Below, piece by piece: positions 8,192-16,221 of a stretch of 64,000 nucleotides of DNA (position 1 is its first letter; each line of letters opens with the position of its first letter). The DNA comes from Gammaproteobacteria bacterium (GTDB lineage Bacteria > Pseudomonadota > Gammaproteobacteria > Thiohalobacterales > Thiohalobacteraceae). Made by a program: the position numbers and the translations under genes. Where the stretch lies: assembly GCA_018819175.1 (NCBI GenBank), contig JAHJQQ010000050.1:81029-145028 (forward strand), in the 5' to 3' direction. Under the pieces are notes generated by a model, which did not search any database, was not told the origin of the DNA, and saw only the letters and a program-made list of their open reading frames with translations.

Positions 8192-8701
8192 TCAGCCCGG
8201 TGTCACCGGAGTATCGAACCTAACATTGTCCGCCATGTCCTGCGGTAAGAAATCCGCCAGCCACAGGGCCAGTCGCTCAAAATGTGGCAGCAATTCCGAG
8301 GACTGCCACCAGGGGTCCTGTGGCAACGCGGTCAGACCGGCGAGTAACGCGATCACCGCGACAATCAATACGCCACGCGCGATACCAAACACCGTTCCTA
8401 ACACGCGATCCGTGCCGCCCAAGCCGGTCTTCTTGACCAACTGACCAGCCAGAAAACCCACCAGTCCGCCAAGTATCAGCACTGCGATAAATAAAATGGC
8501 AATTGCCGCAGCAGCACGCGCCGATGGCAACTCTATCCAGGTCTTCAGAAACTCGGCGAACGGATCGGAAAACGTCAATGCCACCAGGAAAGCAACGATC
8601 CAGGTGGCCAGTGACAATGCCTCTTTGATAAATCCGCGCCAGAGACTGACCAGCATGGAAAGGCCAATCAGCCCGAGAATGAAATAATCCGCCCAGTTCA
8701 C
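8192..8701 (-). CDS. cvpA: CvpA family inner-membrane protein
   Basis: This 169-residue protein has four hydrophobic segments and the CvpA pattern, beginning MNWADYFILGLIGLSMLVSL and continuing with WRGFIKEALSLATW. CvpA was named for a need in colicin V production and lies upstream of purF in many gammaproteobacteria; its molecular role is not settled. It starts with GTG at 8701. The 176-base gap before it holds a possible minus-strand -10 (TACAAT, 8828-8823), so cvpA-purF may have its own promoter. Confidence 0.93.
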   Translation of the reverse strand: MNWADYFILGLIGLSMLVSLWRGFIKEALSLATWIVAFLVALTFSDPFAEFLKTWIELPSARAAAAIAILFIAVLILGGLVGFLAGQLVKKTGLGGTDRVLGTVFGIARGVLIVAVIALLAGLTALPQDPWWQSSELLPHFERLALWLADFLPQDMADNVRFDTPVTPG

Positions 8702-8877
8702 CGATGTCCGCCGTTTAAGTTGACCTGATCCCGGCCCTGCAATCAGGCCCTACAGACATCCCGTCAGTTTCAATGTCGATTGCGACGATCACTCCTGTCG
8801 CCAACCTGTCACCAAGTCTCGCATTGTAACAAATGCTGCGGGGCAGCTACAGATTGCGTCTCGCAACCTGACAATCC

Positions 8878-9588
8878 TCAGGGATACTTCATCACCAGGC
8901 CTTTGATCTTCACCTGCTCTTCCAGACGATTGCGCAGGTTATCGGCATTGGCACGTTCCAGTTCCGGCCCGACCCGTACCCGATACTGCACGCCATTCGC
9001 CGTCTTGATCTCTTCGACAAAGGCGGTGTAACCCAGGGTCCGCAAGCGTTCACGCAGCGCCAGGGCATTGTCTTGTTTACTCAGAGCGGCCAGCTGCACG
9101 ACCCAGCCCGAGAGGGGTTTAGAGGCCGCGGCAGGCGCGGGTTCCACGGCAGCAGCCGGAGCAGGACTGGGGGCGACTGCAGTGGCAGGCTCTGCCGCAG
9201 GCGCAGGTTCCGGAGCAACAACTGGCGCATCCGTGCTGGGGGCGGTAGCAGGCGTGGTCGCGACTGGATCCGGTTCAGATACCGCCGTATCAGCTGCATT
9301 CTGCGCCGATTGCTGCACCGCTTCAGCCATTGCGGCATCACCGTTTGCAGCGGCATCCGCCGGCGGCTGATCCAGCACCACCTGAGCAGGGTCGGCCTCG
9401 ACCGGCGGCTCGGGCAGAGTCAGCGGTTCAATACGATCTGCGACACTCTGATCAGGCCAAGTTGGAAGATTACTGCCAACGGGGCCCAACGCGTCCTCGG
9501 GTTTCTCCAACAACATGGGTACAAAAATCACTGCCAGAGCAACCAATACCACTGCGCCGATGACTCGCTGCTTGACCAGATTGTCCAC
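8878..9588 (-). CDS. dedD: SPOR-domain cell-division protein, DedD-like
   Basis: This 236-residue protein has the DedD plan. A short cytoplasmic N-terminus is followed by one transmembrane helix (about residues 9-26). Next comes a long Pro/Ala-rich periplasmic linker, then a C-terminal SPOR domain from about residue 155 (SGWVVQLAALSKQDNALALR to the end). SPOR domains bind denuded septal peptidoglycan, and DedD supports constriction at the divisome. The start is GTG at 9588 with GAGG eight bases upstream. Its place between folC and cvpA matches dedD in E. coli and Pseudomonas. The linker is low-complexity Ala/Pro, which explains the compositional bias here. Confidence 0.88.
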   Translation of the reverse strand: MDNLVKQRVIGAVVLVALAVIFVPMLLEKPEDALGPVGSNLPTWPDQSVADRIEPLTLPEPPVEADPAQVVLDQPPADAAANGDAAMAEAVQQSAQNAADTAVSEPDPVATTPATAPSTDAPVVAPEPAPAAEPATAVAPSPAPAAAVEPAPAAASKPLSGWVVQLAALSKQDNALALRERLRTLGYTAFVEEIKTANGVQYRVRVGPELERANADNLRNRLEEQVKIKGLVMKYP

Positions 9589-9615
9589 GTCATTACCTCG
9601 CTTGGTGATTGCGGA

Positions 9616-10887
9616 TCATACCGTGCCGGCATTATAGGCCGCAGGCAGTAGCTCCGCTATGGTGTGAAACGAACCGAAGATCAGGATGCGATCACCCGTC
9701 TGAGCCGCTTCGCAGGCCGCTTCGTAGGCCGCCAGAACATCGGCATATAAATGTGTGTTCTGATCAGCTACACCCATGCGTTGCGCCAACAGCTGTGCAG
9801 ATTGTCCCCGCGCCCCGTCCAATCCGCCAAGATACCAGCTCTGCACCTGCGCAGAGAGTGCCGCCGCGACACCTGCCGCATCCTTATCCGCGAGCATGCC
9901 ACAGACGGCCAGGGTACGACCGCGGCAGGGCCGTGCGGCCAGGGCAGCCGCCAATTGCACGGCGGCATGGGGATTGTGGGCGACATCGAAAATATGCTCG
10001 ATGGGGCCCGGCACAACCTCAAAGCGCCCGCGCAGACGCATCTGTTGCAGGCCAGTATGAAGCGCCTGCAAGGTCACGGGGAGCCGCTCACCGAGACAGT
10101 GCAACACCATCAACACCCCGGCGGCATTCTGCACCTGGATCGGACCGGGTAGCGCCGGCGGAGGTAAATCCATCAAGCGCAGCTCAGGCCCCCACCAGTC
10201 CCAGCACGCGTCCCGCAGTTCAAAACCGAAATGCTCATTCAGTGCATACCAGTCCGCCGCCAATCCTGCAGCCGTTGCCCGCACCGACTGCGGCGGTGCT
10301 GGATCGGAACAGATCGCCGGCCGACCGGCGCGGAAAATACCGGCCTTTTCGCGGCCGATGGATTCCCGATCAGGGCCCAGCCAATCAACATGATCGATAC
10401 CGATAGCCGTGATCAGCGCGACATCGGCATCCTGAATATTCACCGCGTCCAAGCGCCCGCCAAGTCCAACCTCCAACAGGGCAACATCCAATGCGGCATG
10501 CTCAAACAGATCCATGGCCGCGAGCGTGCCGAATTCAAAATAGGATAGCGAAATATCACCACGCGCCTGATCGATGCGCTCAAACGCCAGCATGAGATCG
10601 GCATCGGCGATGGGTTGCCGATCAATACGTATGCGTTCGTTGTAGTTGAGAATATGCGGCGAGGTATAACTGCCAACACGATGCCCCGCACTGACAAGAA
10701 TGGATTCCAGCAATGCCACGCTGGAGCCTTTGCCGTTGGTACCGGCAACGCTAATCACAGTATGTTTTGGTGCCAGCAGACCCAGACGCGCGGCCACCGC
10801 GTTGACCCGCTCCAGCCCCAGATCAATCACTGTGGGATGCAGCGTCTCCTGCCAGGCCAACCATTCGGCGAGCGTTTCAAAGCGCAT
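9616..10887 (-). CDS. folC: Bifunctional folylpolyglutamate/dihydrofolate synthase
   Basis: FolC adds L-glutamate to dihydropteroate and to folates. The Mur-ligase-type ATP loop reads SVAGTNGKGSSVAL at about residue 46-59. It is followed by YTSPHILNYNERI, and later by GIDHVDWLG, KAGIFR and IFDVAHNPHAA, all standard FolC motifs. I chose the ATG at 10887 (423 residues), because family members begin close to MRFETLAEWL; the frame also allows a TTG at 10896. It lies between accD and the SPOR gene as in other gammaproteobacteria, probably in one transcript. Confidence 0.95.
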   Translation of the reverse strand: MRFETLAEWLAWQETLHPTVIDLGLERVNAVAARLGLLAPKHTVISVAGTNGKGSSVALLESILVSAGHRVGSYTSPHILNYNERIRIDRQPIADADLMLAFERIDQARGDISLSYFEFGTLAAMDLFEHAALDVALLEVGLGGRLDAVNIQDADVALITAIGIDHVDWLGPDRESIGREKAGIFRAGRPAICSDPAPPQSVRATAAGLAADWYALNEHFGFELRDACWDWWGPELRLMDLPPPALPGPIQVQNAAGVLMVLHCLGERLPVTLQALHTGLQQMRLRGRFEVVPGPIEHIFDVAHNPHAAVQLAAALAARPCRGRTLAVCGMLADKDAAGVAAALSAQVQSWYLGGLDGARGQSAQLLAQRMGVADQNTHLYADVLAAYEAACEAAQTGDRILIFGSFHTIAELLPAAYNAGTV

Positions 10888-10924
10888 GCGGGTCAACCAT
10901 TTTGCTGCAAAATAAAATACGCAG

Positions 10925-11785
10925 TCAGAGCGCTTTCCGGTGCAGCAGAATGCTCAGCAGATTGGCAATACGATCACGCAGATCACGACGATCGACAATC
11001 ATGTCGATGACACCGTGCTGCAACAGAAACTCACTGCGCTGAAAACCTTCCGGCAGGGTTTCGCGCACGGTCTGCTCGATCACGCGCGGCCCCGCGAAAC
11101 CGATCAGCGCATTGGGCTCGCCGATATGGATGTCACCGAGCATGGCCAGACTGGCGGAGACACCGCCCATGGTCGGATCGGTAAGTACCGAGATGAAAGG
11201 CAGCCGAGCCTTGGACAATTTGGCGAGCGCGGCGCTGGTCTTGGCCATCTGCATCAGTGAGAACAGCGCCTCCTGCATGCGCGCGCCACCACTGGCGGAA
11301 AAACATACCAGCGGCAGATTTTTTTCCAGGCAACGATTCACGGCACGCACAAAGCGTTCGCCGACCACCGCACCCATGGAGCCACCCATGAAACTGAACT
11401 CGAAGGCGCAGGCCACCACAGGAACACCTTTCACCTCGCCCTGTAAAACGATCAGCGCATCGTCTTCGCCTGTATTTTTCTGTGCCTGCACCAGACGATC
11501 TTTGTATTTCTTACTGTCCTTGAATTTGAGGATATCCACTGGCTTCACTTCGGCGCCGATTTCCTCGCGCGGCTCGGCGTCGAGAAAGGCTTCCAGTCGC
11601 CGACGTCCGCCCATGCGCATGTGATGCGAACATTTCGGGCAGACTTCGAGATTGCGTTCCACCTCGGCGCGATACAGTACCGCACTGCAGACATCGCACT
11701 TGGTCCACAGGCCTTCCGGCACCGTGCGTTTGGCACCGCCTTCGGTGCGGATGCGGGTCGGGAGAAGCTTTTCGAACCAGCTCAT
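10925..11785 (-). CDS. accD: Acetyl-CoA carboxylase carboxyltransferase subunit beta
   Basis: AccD, with AccA, transfers the carboxyl group from carboxybiotin to acetyl-CoA to make malonyl-CoA. The N-terminal zinc ribbon is visible as C30-x2-C33 and C49-x2-C52. The crotonase-like core follows with FSFMGGSMGAVVGE, SASGGARMQE and DPTMGGVSAS. At 286 residues it is typical. It sits between trpA and folC, an arrangement shared by many gammaproteobacteria, and is likely read from the upstream trp genes. Confidence 0.97.
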   Translation of the reverse strand: MSWFEKLLPTRIRTEGGAKRTVPEGLWTKCDVCSAVLYRAEVERNLEVCPKCSHHMRMGGRRRLEAFLDAEPREEIGAEVKPVDILKFKDSKKYKDRLVQAQKNTGEDDALIVLQGEVKGVPVVACAFEFSFMGGSMGAVVGERFVRAVNRCLEKNLPLVCFSASGGARMQEALFSLMQMAKTSAALAKLSKARLPFISVLTDPTMGGVSASLAMLGDIHIGEPNALIGFAGPRVIEQTVRETLPEGFQRSEFLLQHGVIDMIVDRRDLRDRIANLLSILLHRKAL

Positions 11786-11812
11786 AAATTCAGTTCCGGT
11801 ATCTAGATGAGT

Positions 11813-12640
11813 TTATCGCTGCACGGCCTGCGCGGGTTGCGCATCCATCGCCCGACGCATCTCCGTAAGCACTGTGCTGACGGTGGCGGCGATTTTCTCC
11901 GGTTGATCGGCGAGTTCCGCGATACGGTTCACCAGGGCGCTACCGACCACGACAGCATCCGCGACAGCCGACACATCCGCGGCCGACTGCGCATCGCGGA
12001 TACCGAAGCCGACGCCGAGCGGCAGTTGGGTGAGCTTGCGAATGCTGCCGAGCTTGGCTGCAACAGCACCGACATCCAAACGATTGGCGCCGGTCACGCC
12101 CTTGAACGAGACGTAATACAGGAAGCCACTGGCCACAGCGGCGATCTTGCGCACGCGCTCATCGCTGGTGCTGGGCGACAACAGGAAGATGGGATCGATG
12201 GCGACTTTTTTCAGTTCATCCAGGAAATCATGCGCCTCTTCCGGTGGCAGATCGACGCTGAGCACGCCATCGACGCCGGCACTCTGCGCGGCCTGCGCGA
12301 AGGTCGCATAACCCATGACTTCAACGGGATTCAGATAGCCCATCAGGATCACGGGCGTATCGTTATCCTGCGCACGAAACTGCTTCACCATCTCGAGTAC
12401 CTTGCGCAGGCTCACATGATGTTTGAGCGCACGCTCACAGGCGGCCTGGATCACCGGGCCATCCGCCATCGGATCGGAGAACGGCACACCCAGTTCGATA
12501 ATGTCGGCGCCCGCTGCAACCATGGCATGCATCAAGGGCACGGTTACTTCGGGGTTGGGATCGCCGGCGGTGACAAAGGGGATCAACGCCTTGCGTCCAG
12601 CCTTGGCCAGCGCAGTGAAACGTGCGGCAATACGACTCAT
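11813..12640 (-). CDS. trpA: Tryptophan synthase alpha chain
   Basis: TrpA cleaves indole-3-glycerol phosphate to indole and glyceraldehyde 3-phosphate, passing indole through a tunnel to TrpB. Motifs include FVTAGDPNPE, the catalytic region ADIIELGVPFSDPMADGPV (Glu and Asp acid-base residues), and PVILMGYLNP. Length 275 is normal. The ATG overlaps the TGA stop of trpB in ATGA, showing translational coupling, which suits equal production of the two subunits. The C-terminal tail is slightly Ala/Gln-rich. Confidence 0.97.
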   Translation of the reverse strand: MSRIAARFTALAKAGRKALIPFVTAGDPNPEVTVPLMHAMVAAGADIIELGVPFSDPMADGPVIQAACERALKHHVSLRKVLEMVKQFRAQDNDTPVILMGYLNPVEVMGYATFAQAAQSAGVDGVLSVDLPPEEAHDFLDELKKVAIDPIFLLSPSTSDERVRKIAAVASGFLYYVSFKGVTGANRLDVGAVAAKLGSIRKLTQLPLGVGFGIRDAQSAADVSAVADAVVVGSALVNRIAELADQPEKIAATVSTVLTEMRRAMDAQPAQAVQR

Positions 12641-13866
12641 ACCGTGATGCCCTCGTGTGCCGCCACGGTATGAATATCCTTGTCGCCGCGCCCGGAAAGA
12701 TTAATGATGATGATCTGATCCTTGTTCATGGTCGGCGCGAGTTTCATCGCATAGGCGAGCGCATGACTGGATTCGAGTGCCGGGATGATACCTTCGACGC
12801 GCGTCAGACTGTGGAAGGCATCGAGCGCCTCGGTATCGGTGATGGCAACATACTGCGCACGACCGATATCTTTCAACCAGGCATGCTCCGGACCGACACC
12901 GGGATAATCGAGCCCAGCTGAAATAGAGTGCGTCTCGATAATCTGGCCATCGCTGTCTTCGATCAGATAAGTGCGATTGCCATGCAAGACACCGGGCGTG
13001 CCGGCACAGAGCGGCGCAGCATGATGTCCACTGGCGATACCGTCACCGCCACCTTCGACACCATAGAGGGCGACCTCGGCATCATCCAGGAAGGGATGAA
13101 ACAACCCAATGGCATTTGAACCGCCACCGACACAGGCAACCAGCGCATCCGGCAAACGGCCGGCCTGATCGAAAATCTGGGTACGCGCCTCGCGGCCGAT
13201 AATGGCCTGGAAATCGCGCACCATGGCCGGATAGGGATGCGGGCCGGCGACCGTGCCGATGATGTAGAAGGTGTTGTCGATGTTGGTCACCCAATCACGC
13301 ATCGCTTCGTTGAGTGCATCTTTGAGCGTCTTGGAACCGGACTCGACCGACACCACTGTCGCACCCAATAAACGCATGCGATAGACATTGCTGGATTGGC
13401 GCTTGATATCTTCAGCGCCCATATAGATGACGCATTCCATACCCAGACGTGCAGCCACCGTGGCGGTCGCGACACCGTGCTGACCGGCACCGGTCTCGCC
13501 GATCACGCGGGTCTTGCCCATGTGCCGCGCCAACAGGCCCTGACCCATGGTGTTGTTGATTTTGTGCGCGCCGGTGTGATTCAGGTCTTCGCGTTTGAGA
13601 TAGATCTGCGCACCACCAAGCTTCGCGCTCCAGCGCTGAGCGTGATACAGCGGCGAGGGACGACCGACATATTGCGCGAGATCGTTATCGAGTTCGGCGA
13701 TGAACTGGGGATCGTTGCGCAGACGCTCATAGGCCACACGCAATTCCTCAATCGGCTCCATCAAAGTCTCGGCGATAAAACGCCCGCCATAGGGACCGAA
13801 ATGCCCATTGGCATCCGGGAAATCGCTCCACTGAGTGGGACTAGCTAATGGATTCGTGGTCGCCAT
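12637..13866 (-). CDS. trpB: Tryptophan synthase beta chain
   Basis: TrpB condenses indole with serine using PLP. The PLP-binding lysine lies in LKREDLNHTGAHKINNT. GAGQHGVATATVAA and the phosphate-binding CVGGGSNAIG loop are also present. At 409 residues it is a classical TrpB1-type subunit. It overlaps the end of trpF by 26 bases and the start of trpA by 4, so the three genes form a tightly coupled unit. No trpE, trpG, trpD or trpC is in the window, so the pathway is split as in Pseudomonas. Confidence 0.97.
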   Translation of the reverse strand: MATTNPLASPTQWSDFPDANGHFGPYGGRFIAETLMEPIEELRVAYERLRNDPQFIAELDNDLAQYVGRPSPLYHAQRWSAKLGGAQIYLKREDLNHTGAHKINNTMGQGLLARHMGKTRVIGETGAGQHGVATATVAARLGMECVIYMGAEDIKRQSSNVYRMRLLGATVVSVESGSKTLKDALNEAMRDWVTNIDNTFYIIGTVAGPHPYPAMVRDFQAIIGREARTQIFDQAGRLPDALVACVGGGSNAIGLFHPFLDDAEVALYGVEGGGDGIASGHHAAPLCAGTPGVLHGNRTYLIEDSDGQIIETHSISAGLDYPGVGPEHAWLKDIGRAQYVAITDTEALDAFHSLTRVEGIIPALESSHALAYAMKLAPTMNKDQIIIINLSGRGDKDIHTVAAHEGITV

Positions 13867-14497
13867 GCTGTACTCCTAACATAAATTCAGTCATTTTCTT
13901 TGCGTCCTTGATGCCTTTTGCCGACTCTACACCGCTGCTGACATCGACAGCGTAAGGCCGTACCCGCCGGATCGCCTCCGCGACATTGCCGGGATGCAGT
14001 CCGCCGGCCAGCACGATGGACTGCGCACAATGTGCCGGTACGCGCGCCCAGTCAAACTGCTCACCACTGCCACCGGCCAGCGCCGGATGATAAGCGTCGA
14101 GCAGAAAGCCCGTGGCGCTGGGATAACCCGCCATGTACGTCGGGACATCACGGTCCGGTCGCATACTCACGGCCTTGAGATAGGGCTTACCGAACTGTTC
14201 GCAATAGGCAACCGATTCGTCACCATGAAACTGCAACAGATCCAGCGCTACAGTGCTCAATATCGTCTTGACCTGCTCAGCCGCCGCATCGACGAACAAT
14301 CCAACCCGGGTGACAAACGGCGGCAAGCGTGATGTTATCTCTGCGGCCTGAATTGCATCCACGGCGCGCGGACTCGCCGCGACAAACACCAACCCGATCG
14401 CATCGACACCCAACTCAGCCGCGCACAGCCCGTCTTCGGGACGGGTGATACCGCAGATTTTAACGCGCGTCCGCACGCCGGGGCCACTCGCATTCAC
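13841..14497 (-). CDS. trpF: Phosphoribosylanthranilate isomerase
   Basis: TrpF performs the Amadori rearrangement of phosphoribosylanthranilate. The TIM-barrel signature RVKICGITRPEDG opens the domain, DAIGLVFVAASPRAV follows, LLQFHGDES lies mid-protein and VLAGGLHPGNV holds the phosphate-binding end. The start is uncertain: the frame is open to 14620, but family members begin just before the RVKICGIT motif. GTG at 14497 (218 residues) or GTG at 14476 (211 residues) are the realistic choices; neither has a strong ribosome site. It overlaps trpB by 26 bases. Confidence 0.9.
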   Translation of the reverse strand: MNASGPGVRTRVKICGITRPEDGLCAAELGVDAIGLVFVAASPRAVDAIQAAEITSRLPPFVTRVGLFVDAAAEQVKTILSTVALDLLQFHGDESVAYCEQFGKPYLKAVSMRPDRDVPTYMAGYPSATGFLLDAYHPALAGGSGEQFDWARVPAHCAQSIVLAGGLHPGNVAEAIRRVRPYAVDVSSGVESAKGIKDAKKMTEFMLGVQHGDHESIS

Positions 14498-14579
14498 ACC
14501 AATAGTCCGTTGATTTGCTTCAATTGGGCGGGAAAGGGCTATTGTGCCACTGCATTGCACATCGCCGCCAGTTGCGGGC

Positions 14580-15359
14580 TCAGCCCAGGCTGGGCAGGCG
14601 CGCCACACAGGGTACGCCAAACTGCGCTGGATAATTGACCTGAACCAGATACAACCCGTCTGCGGGTGCGGTCACTCCACCCAGAGTACGGTCGCGTACC
14701 GCCAGCACCTCTTCCACCCAGCTGACGGGCCGTTCCCCTGCACCGACGGTCATGAGTGTACCGGCGATATTGCGCACCATGTGATGCAGAAAGGCGTTGG
14801 CGGCAACATCCAGATAGATGAATTCACCGCTGCGGTGAATATCCAGCGCCGTGATCTCACGCACCGGGCTCTTGGCCTGACAGGCCAAGGCACGGAAAGA
14901 TGAAAAATCATGTTTACCGACCAGCCGATTGGCTGCCTCGGCCATCAGCGCGACATCCAAGGGCCGGTAATCCCAGGACACGCGTTGGCGCAGCAGCGCG
15001 GGACGCATAATGCGGTTGAGGATGATATAGCGATAGCGACGCCCGGTGGCGCCGAAGCGGGCGTGGAAATCCTCGCTAACCGGCTGCGCCCAGATCACGC
15101 AGACTTCAGGGGGTAGATTGGAGTTCGTGCCCAGGATCCAGGAACGCATGCTGCGCGGGGCGTCGGAGTCGAAATGCACCACCTGCGCCGTGGCATGCAC
15201 GCCCGTATCGGTACGCCCGGCACAGACCACTGCGACCGGGTGATCCGCAACCACTGACAGCGCCGCCTCCAGGGACGCCTGCACGCTGCTCGCGTGGGGT
15301 TGCCGCTGCCACCCGCAAAAACGGCTGCCGTCATATTCGATGCCGAGCGCTATGCGCAT
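14580..15359 (-). CDS. truA: tRNA pseudouridine(38-40) synthase
   Basis: TruA converts uridines 38-40 of the tRNA anticodon arm to pseudouridine. The N-terminus MRIALGIEYDGSRFCGWQRQ is diagnostic. The catalytic aspartate lies in VCAGRTDTGVHATAQV (AGRTD motif), and HHMVRNIAGTLMTVG is the usual C-terminal core. Length 259 is normal. It sits between the CbiQ-like membrane gene and trpF, the standard fimV-truA-trpF order. Confidence 0.96.
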   Translation of the reverse strand: MRIALGIEYDGSRFCGWQRQPHASSVQASLEAALSVVADHPVAVVCAGRTDTGVHATAQVVHFDSDAPRSMRSWILGTNSNLPPEVCVIWAQPVSEDFHARFGATGRRYRYIILNRIMRPALLRQRVSWDYRPLDVALMAEAANRLVGKHDFSSFRALACQAKSPVREITALDIHRSGEFIYLDVAANAFLHHMVRNIAGTLMTVGAGERPVSWVEEVLAVRDRTLGGVTAPADGLYLVQVNYPAQFGVPCVARLPSLG

Positions 15360-15434
15360 CTACATTCGCTGCCTTAAGAGTTTGGAATGACGCGCATGGT
15401 AGCAGACCGCATCCGGCCGATGTCATGACTGACT

Positions 15435-16124
15435 TCAGACCGCTGCGACAATCACCAGCAACAAGGCCGTCAATACCGGGAGCAACCACTGCCAACCTGG
15501 CACCGGCTGGGCATCGGGCACCTGGATGTCACCATGCTGCGCTTCGGCCCGCTCCAGCACCGCCTGCAGCACCCGGCTGGACGCTTGATTAAGACGCTGC
15601 AGCCGCGATGCACCGGCATCTGTCTCCAGCGCCGCGCGGGCCAGTCCCTGCACTTGCGGTACCGCCTCCAAGGCCAGCACCAGACGCACCGCGAAGCGGT
15701 GGTCATCCACACCGAGCCGTCGCAACGGCCGACCGAACCAGAGCAGCCCACCGACCAAGTCACCCCGCGGTGTGGTCACCAACAACAGATACACCGCAAT
15801 CACGATGGCCAGCAAAGCCGCCACCCGCAGCAAGCCCTGCTGCAGCCCGACCAGTGATGGCGACCAATCCCCAAGACTCGGCAGCAGCGCGGCACCCGGC
15901 GTGAACCAGCCATACAGGATCAGCATGGCCAGCAGCAGCCAGCGCACCCGCCGCAACATACGCATTAACCCGGACCATTCGACTTCGGCATGGTGTTTGA
16001 GCGCGAGAGCACCCGCCAGTAACAGGATGACCGCGCCGGCAACAAGCACGCGCGGATGGCCGCTGGCCAGACCGGTGGCCAGAACCAGCAGTGACAGAAT
16101 ACGAACCGAAGGTGCGAATATCAT
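15435..16124 (-). CDS. CbiQ/EcfT-like transmembrane protein
   Basis: This 229-residue protein has about five hydrophobic segments, starting MIFAPSVRILSLLVLATGLA. Its middle and end resemble the T-component (CbiQ/EcfT) of energy-coupling factor transporters: AAVRLVL-type helices, then a cytoplasmic region (RLNQASSRVLQAVLERAEA) and a last transmembrane helix at the C-terminus. T-components link a substrate-binding S-component to ATPases, but none is encoded nearby, so the partner is unknown. I chose the ATG at 16124 because 18 preceding codons look non-coding and reach into the fimV terminator. The assignment is tentative. Confidence 0.65.
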   Translation of the reverse strand: MIFAPSVRILSLLVLATGLASGHPRVLVAGAVILLLAGALALKHHAEVEWSGLMRMLRRVRWLLLAMLILYGWFTPGAALLPSLGDWSPSLVGLQQGLLRVAALLAIVIAVYLLLVTTPRGDLVGGLLWFGRPLRRLGVDDHRFAVRLVLALEAVPQVQGLARAALETDAGASRLQRLNQASSRVLQAVLERAEAQHGDIQVPDAQPVPGWQWLLPVLTALLLVIVAAV

Positions 16125-16167
16125 GACTAGAATCCGCGTTGGTTGGTCCGCGGAAATTTCGCTCTCC

Positions 16168-16207
16168 AGAAAAAACAAAACCCCGGAATGCGGCGCATTC
16201 CGGGGTT
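16168..16207 (-). terminator. Intrinsic terminator after fimV
   Basis: AACCCCGGAATGCG at 16179-16192 is mirrored by CGCATTCCGGGGTT at 16194-16207. On the minus strand the stem is followed by TTTTGTTTTTT. It sits 15 bases past the fimV stop codon and is a strong rho-independent terminator. Genes downstream (the CbiQ-like gene onward) therefore need readthrough or their own promoter. Confidence 0.92.
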
Positions 16208-16221
16208 CATGATCGCATGGA

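Noticed and set aside
11807..12673. 288-residue plus-strand frame opposite trpA
   Set aside because: Fully antisense to TrpA, without ribosome site or recognisable motif.
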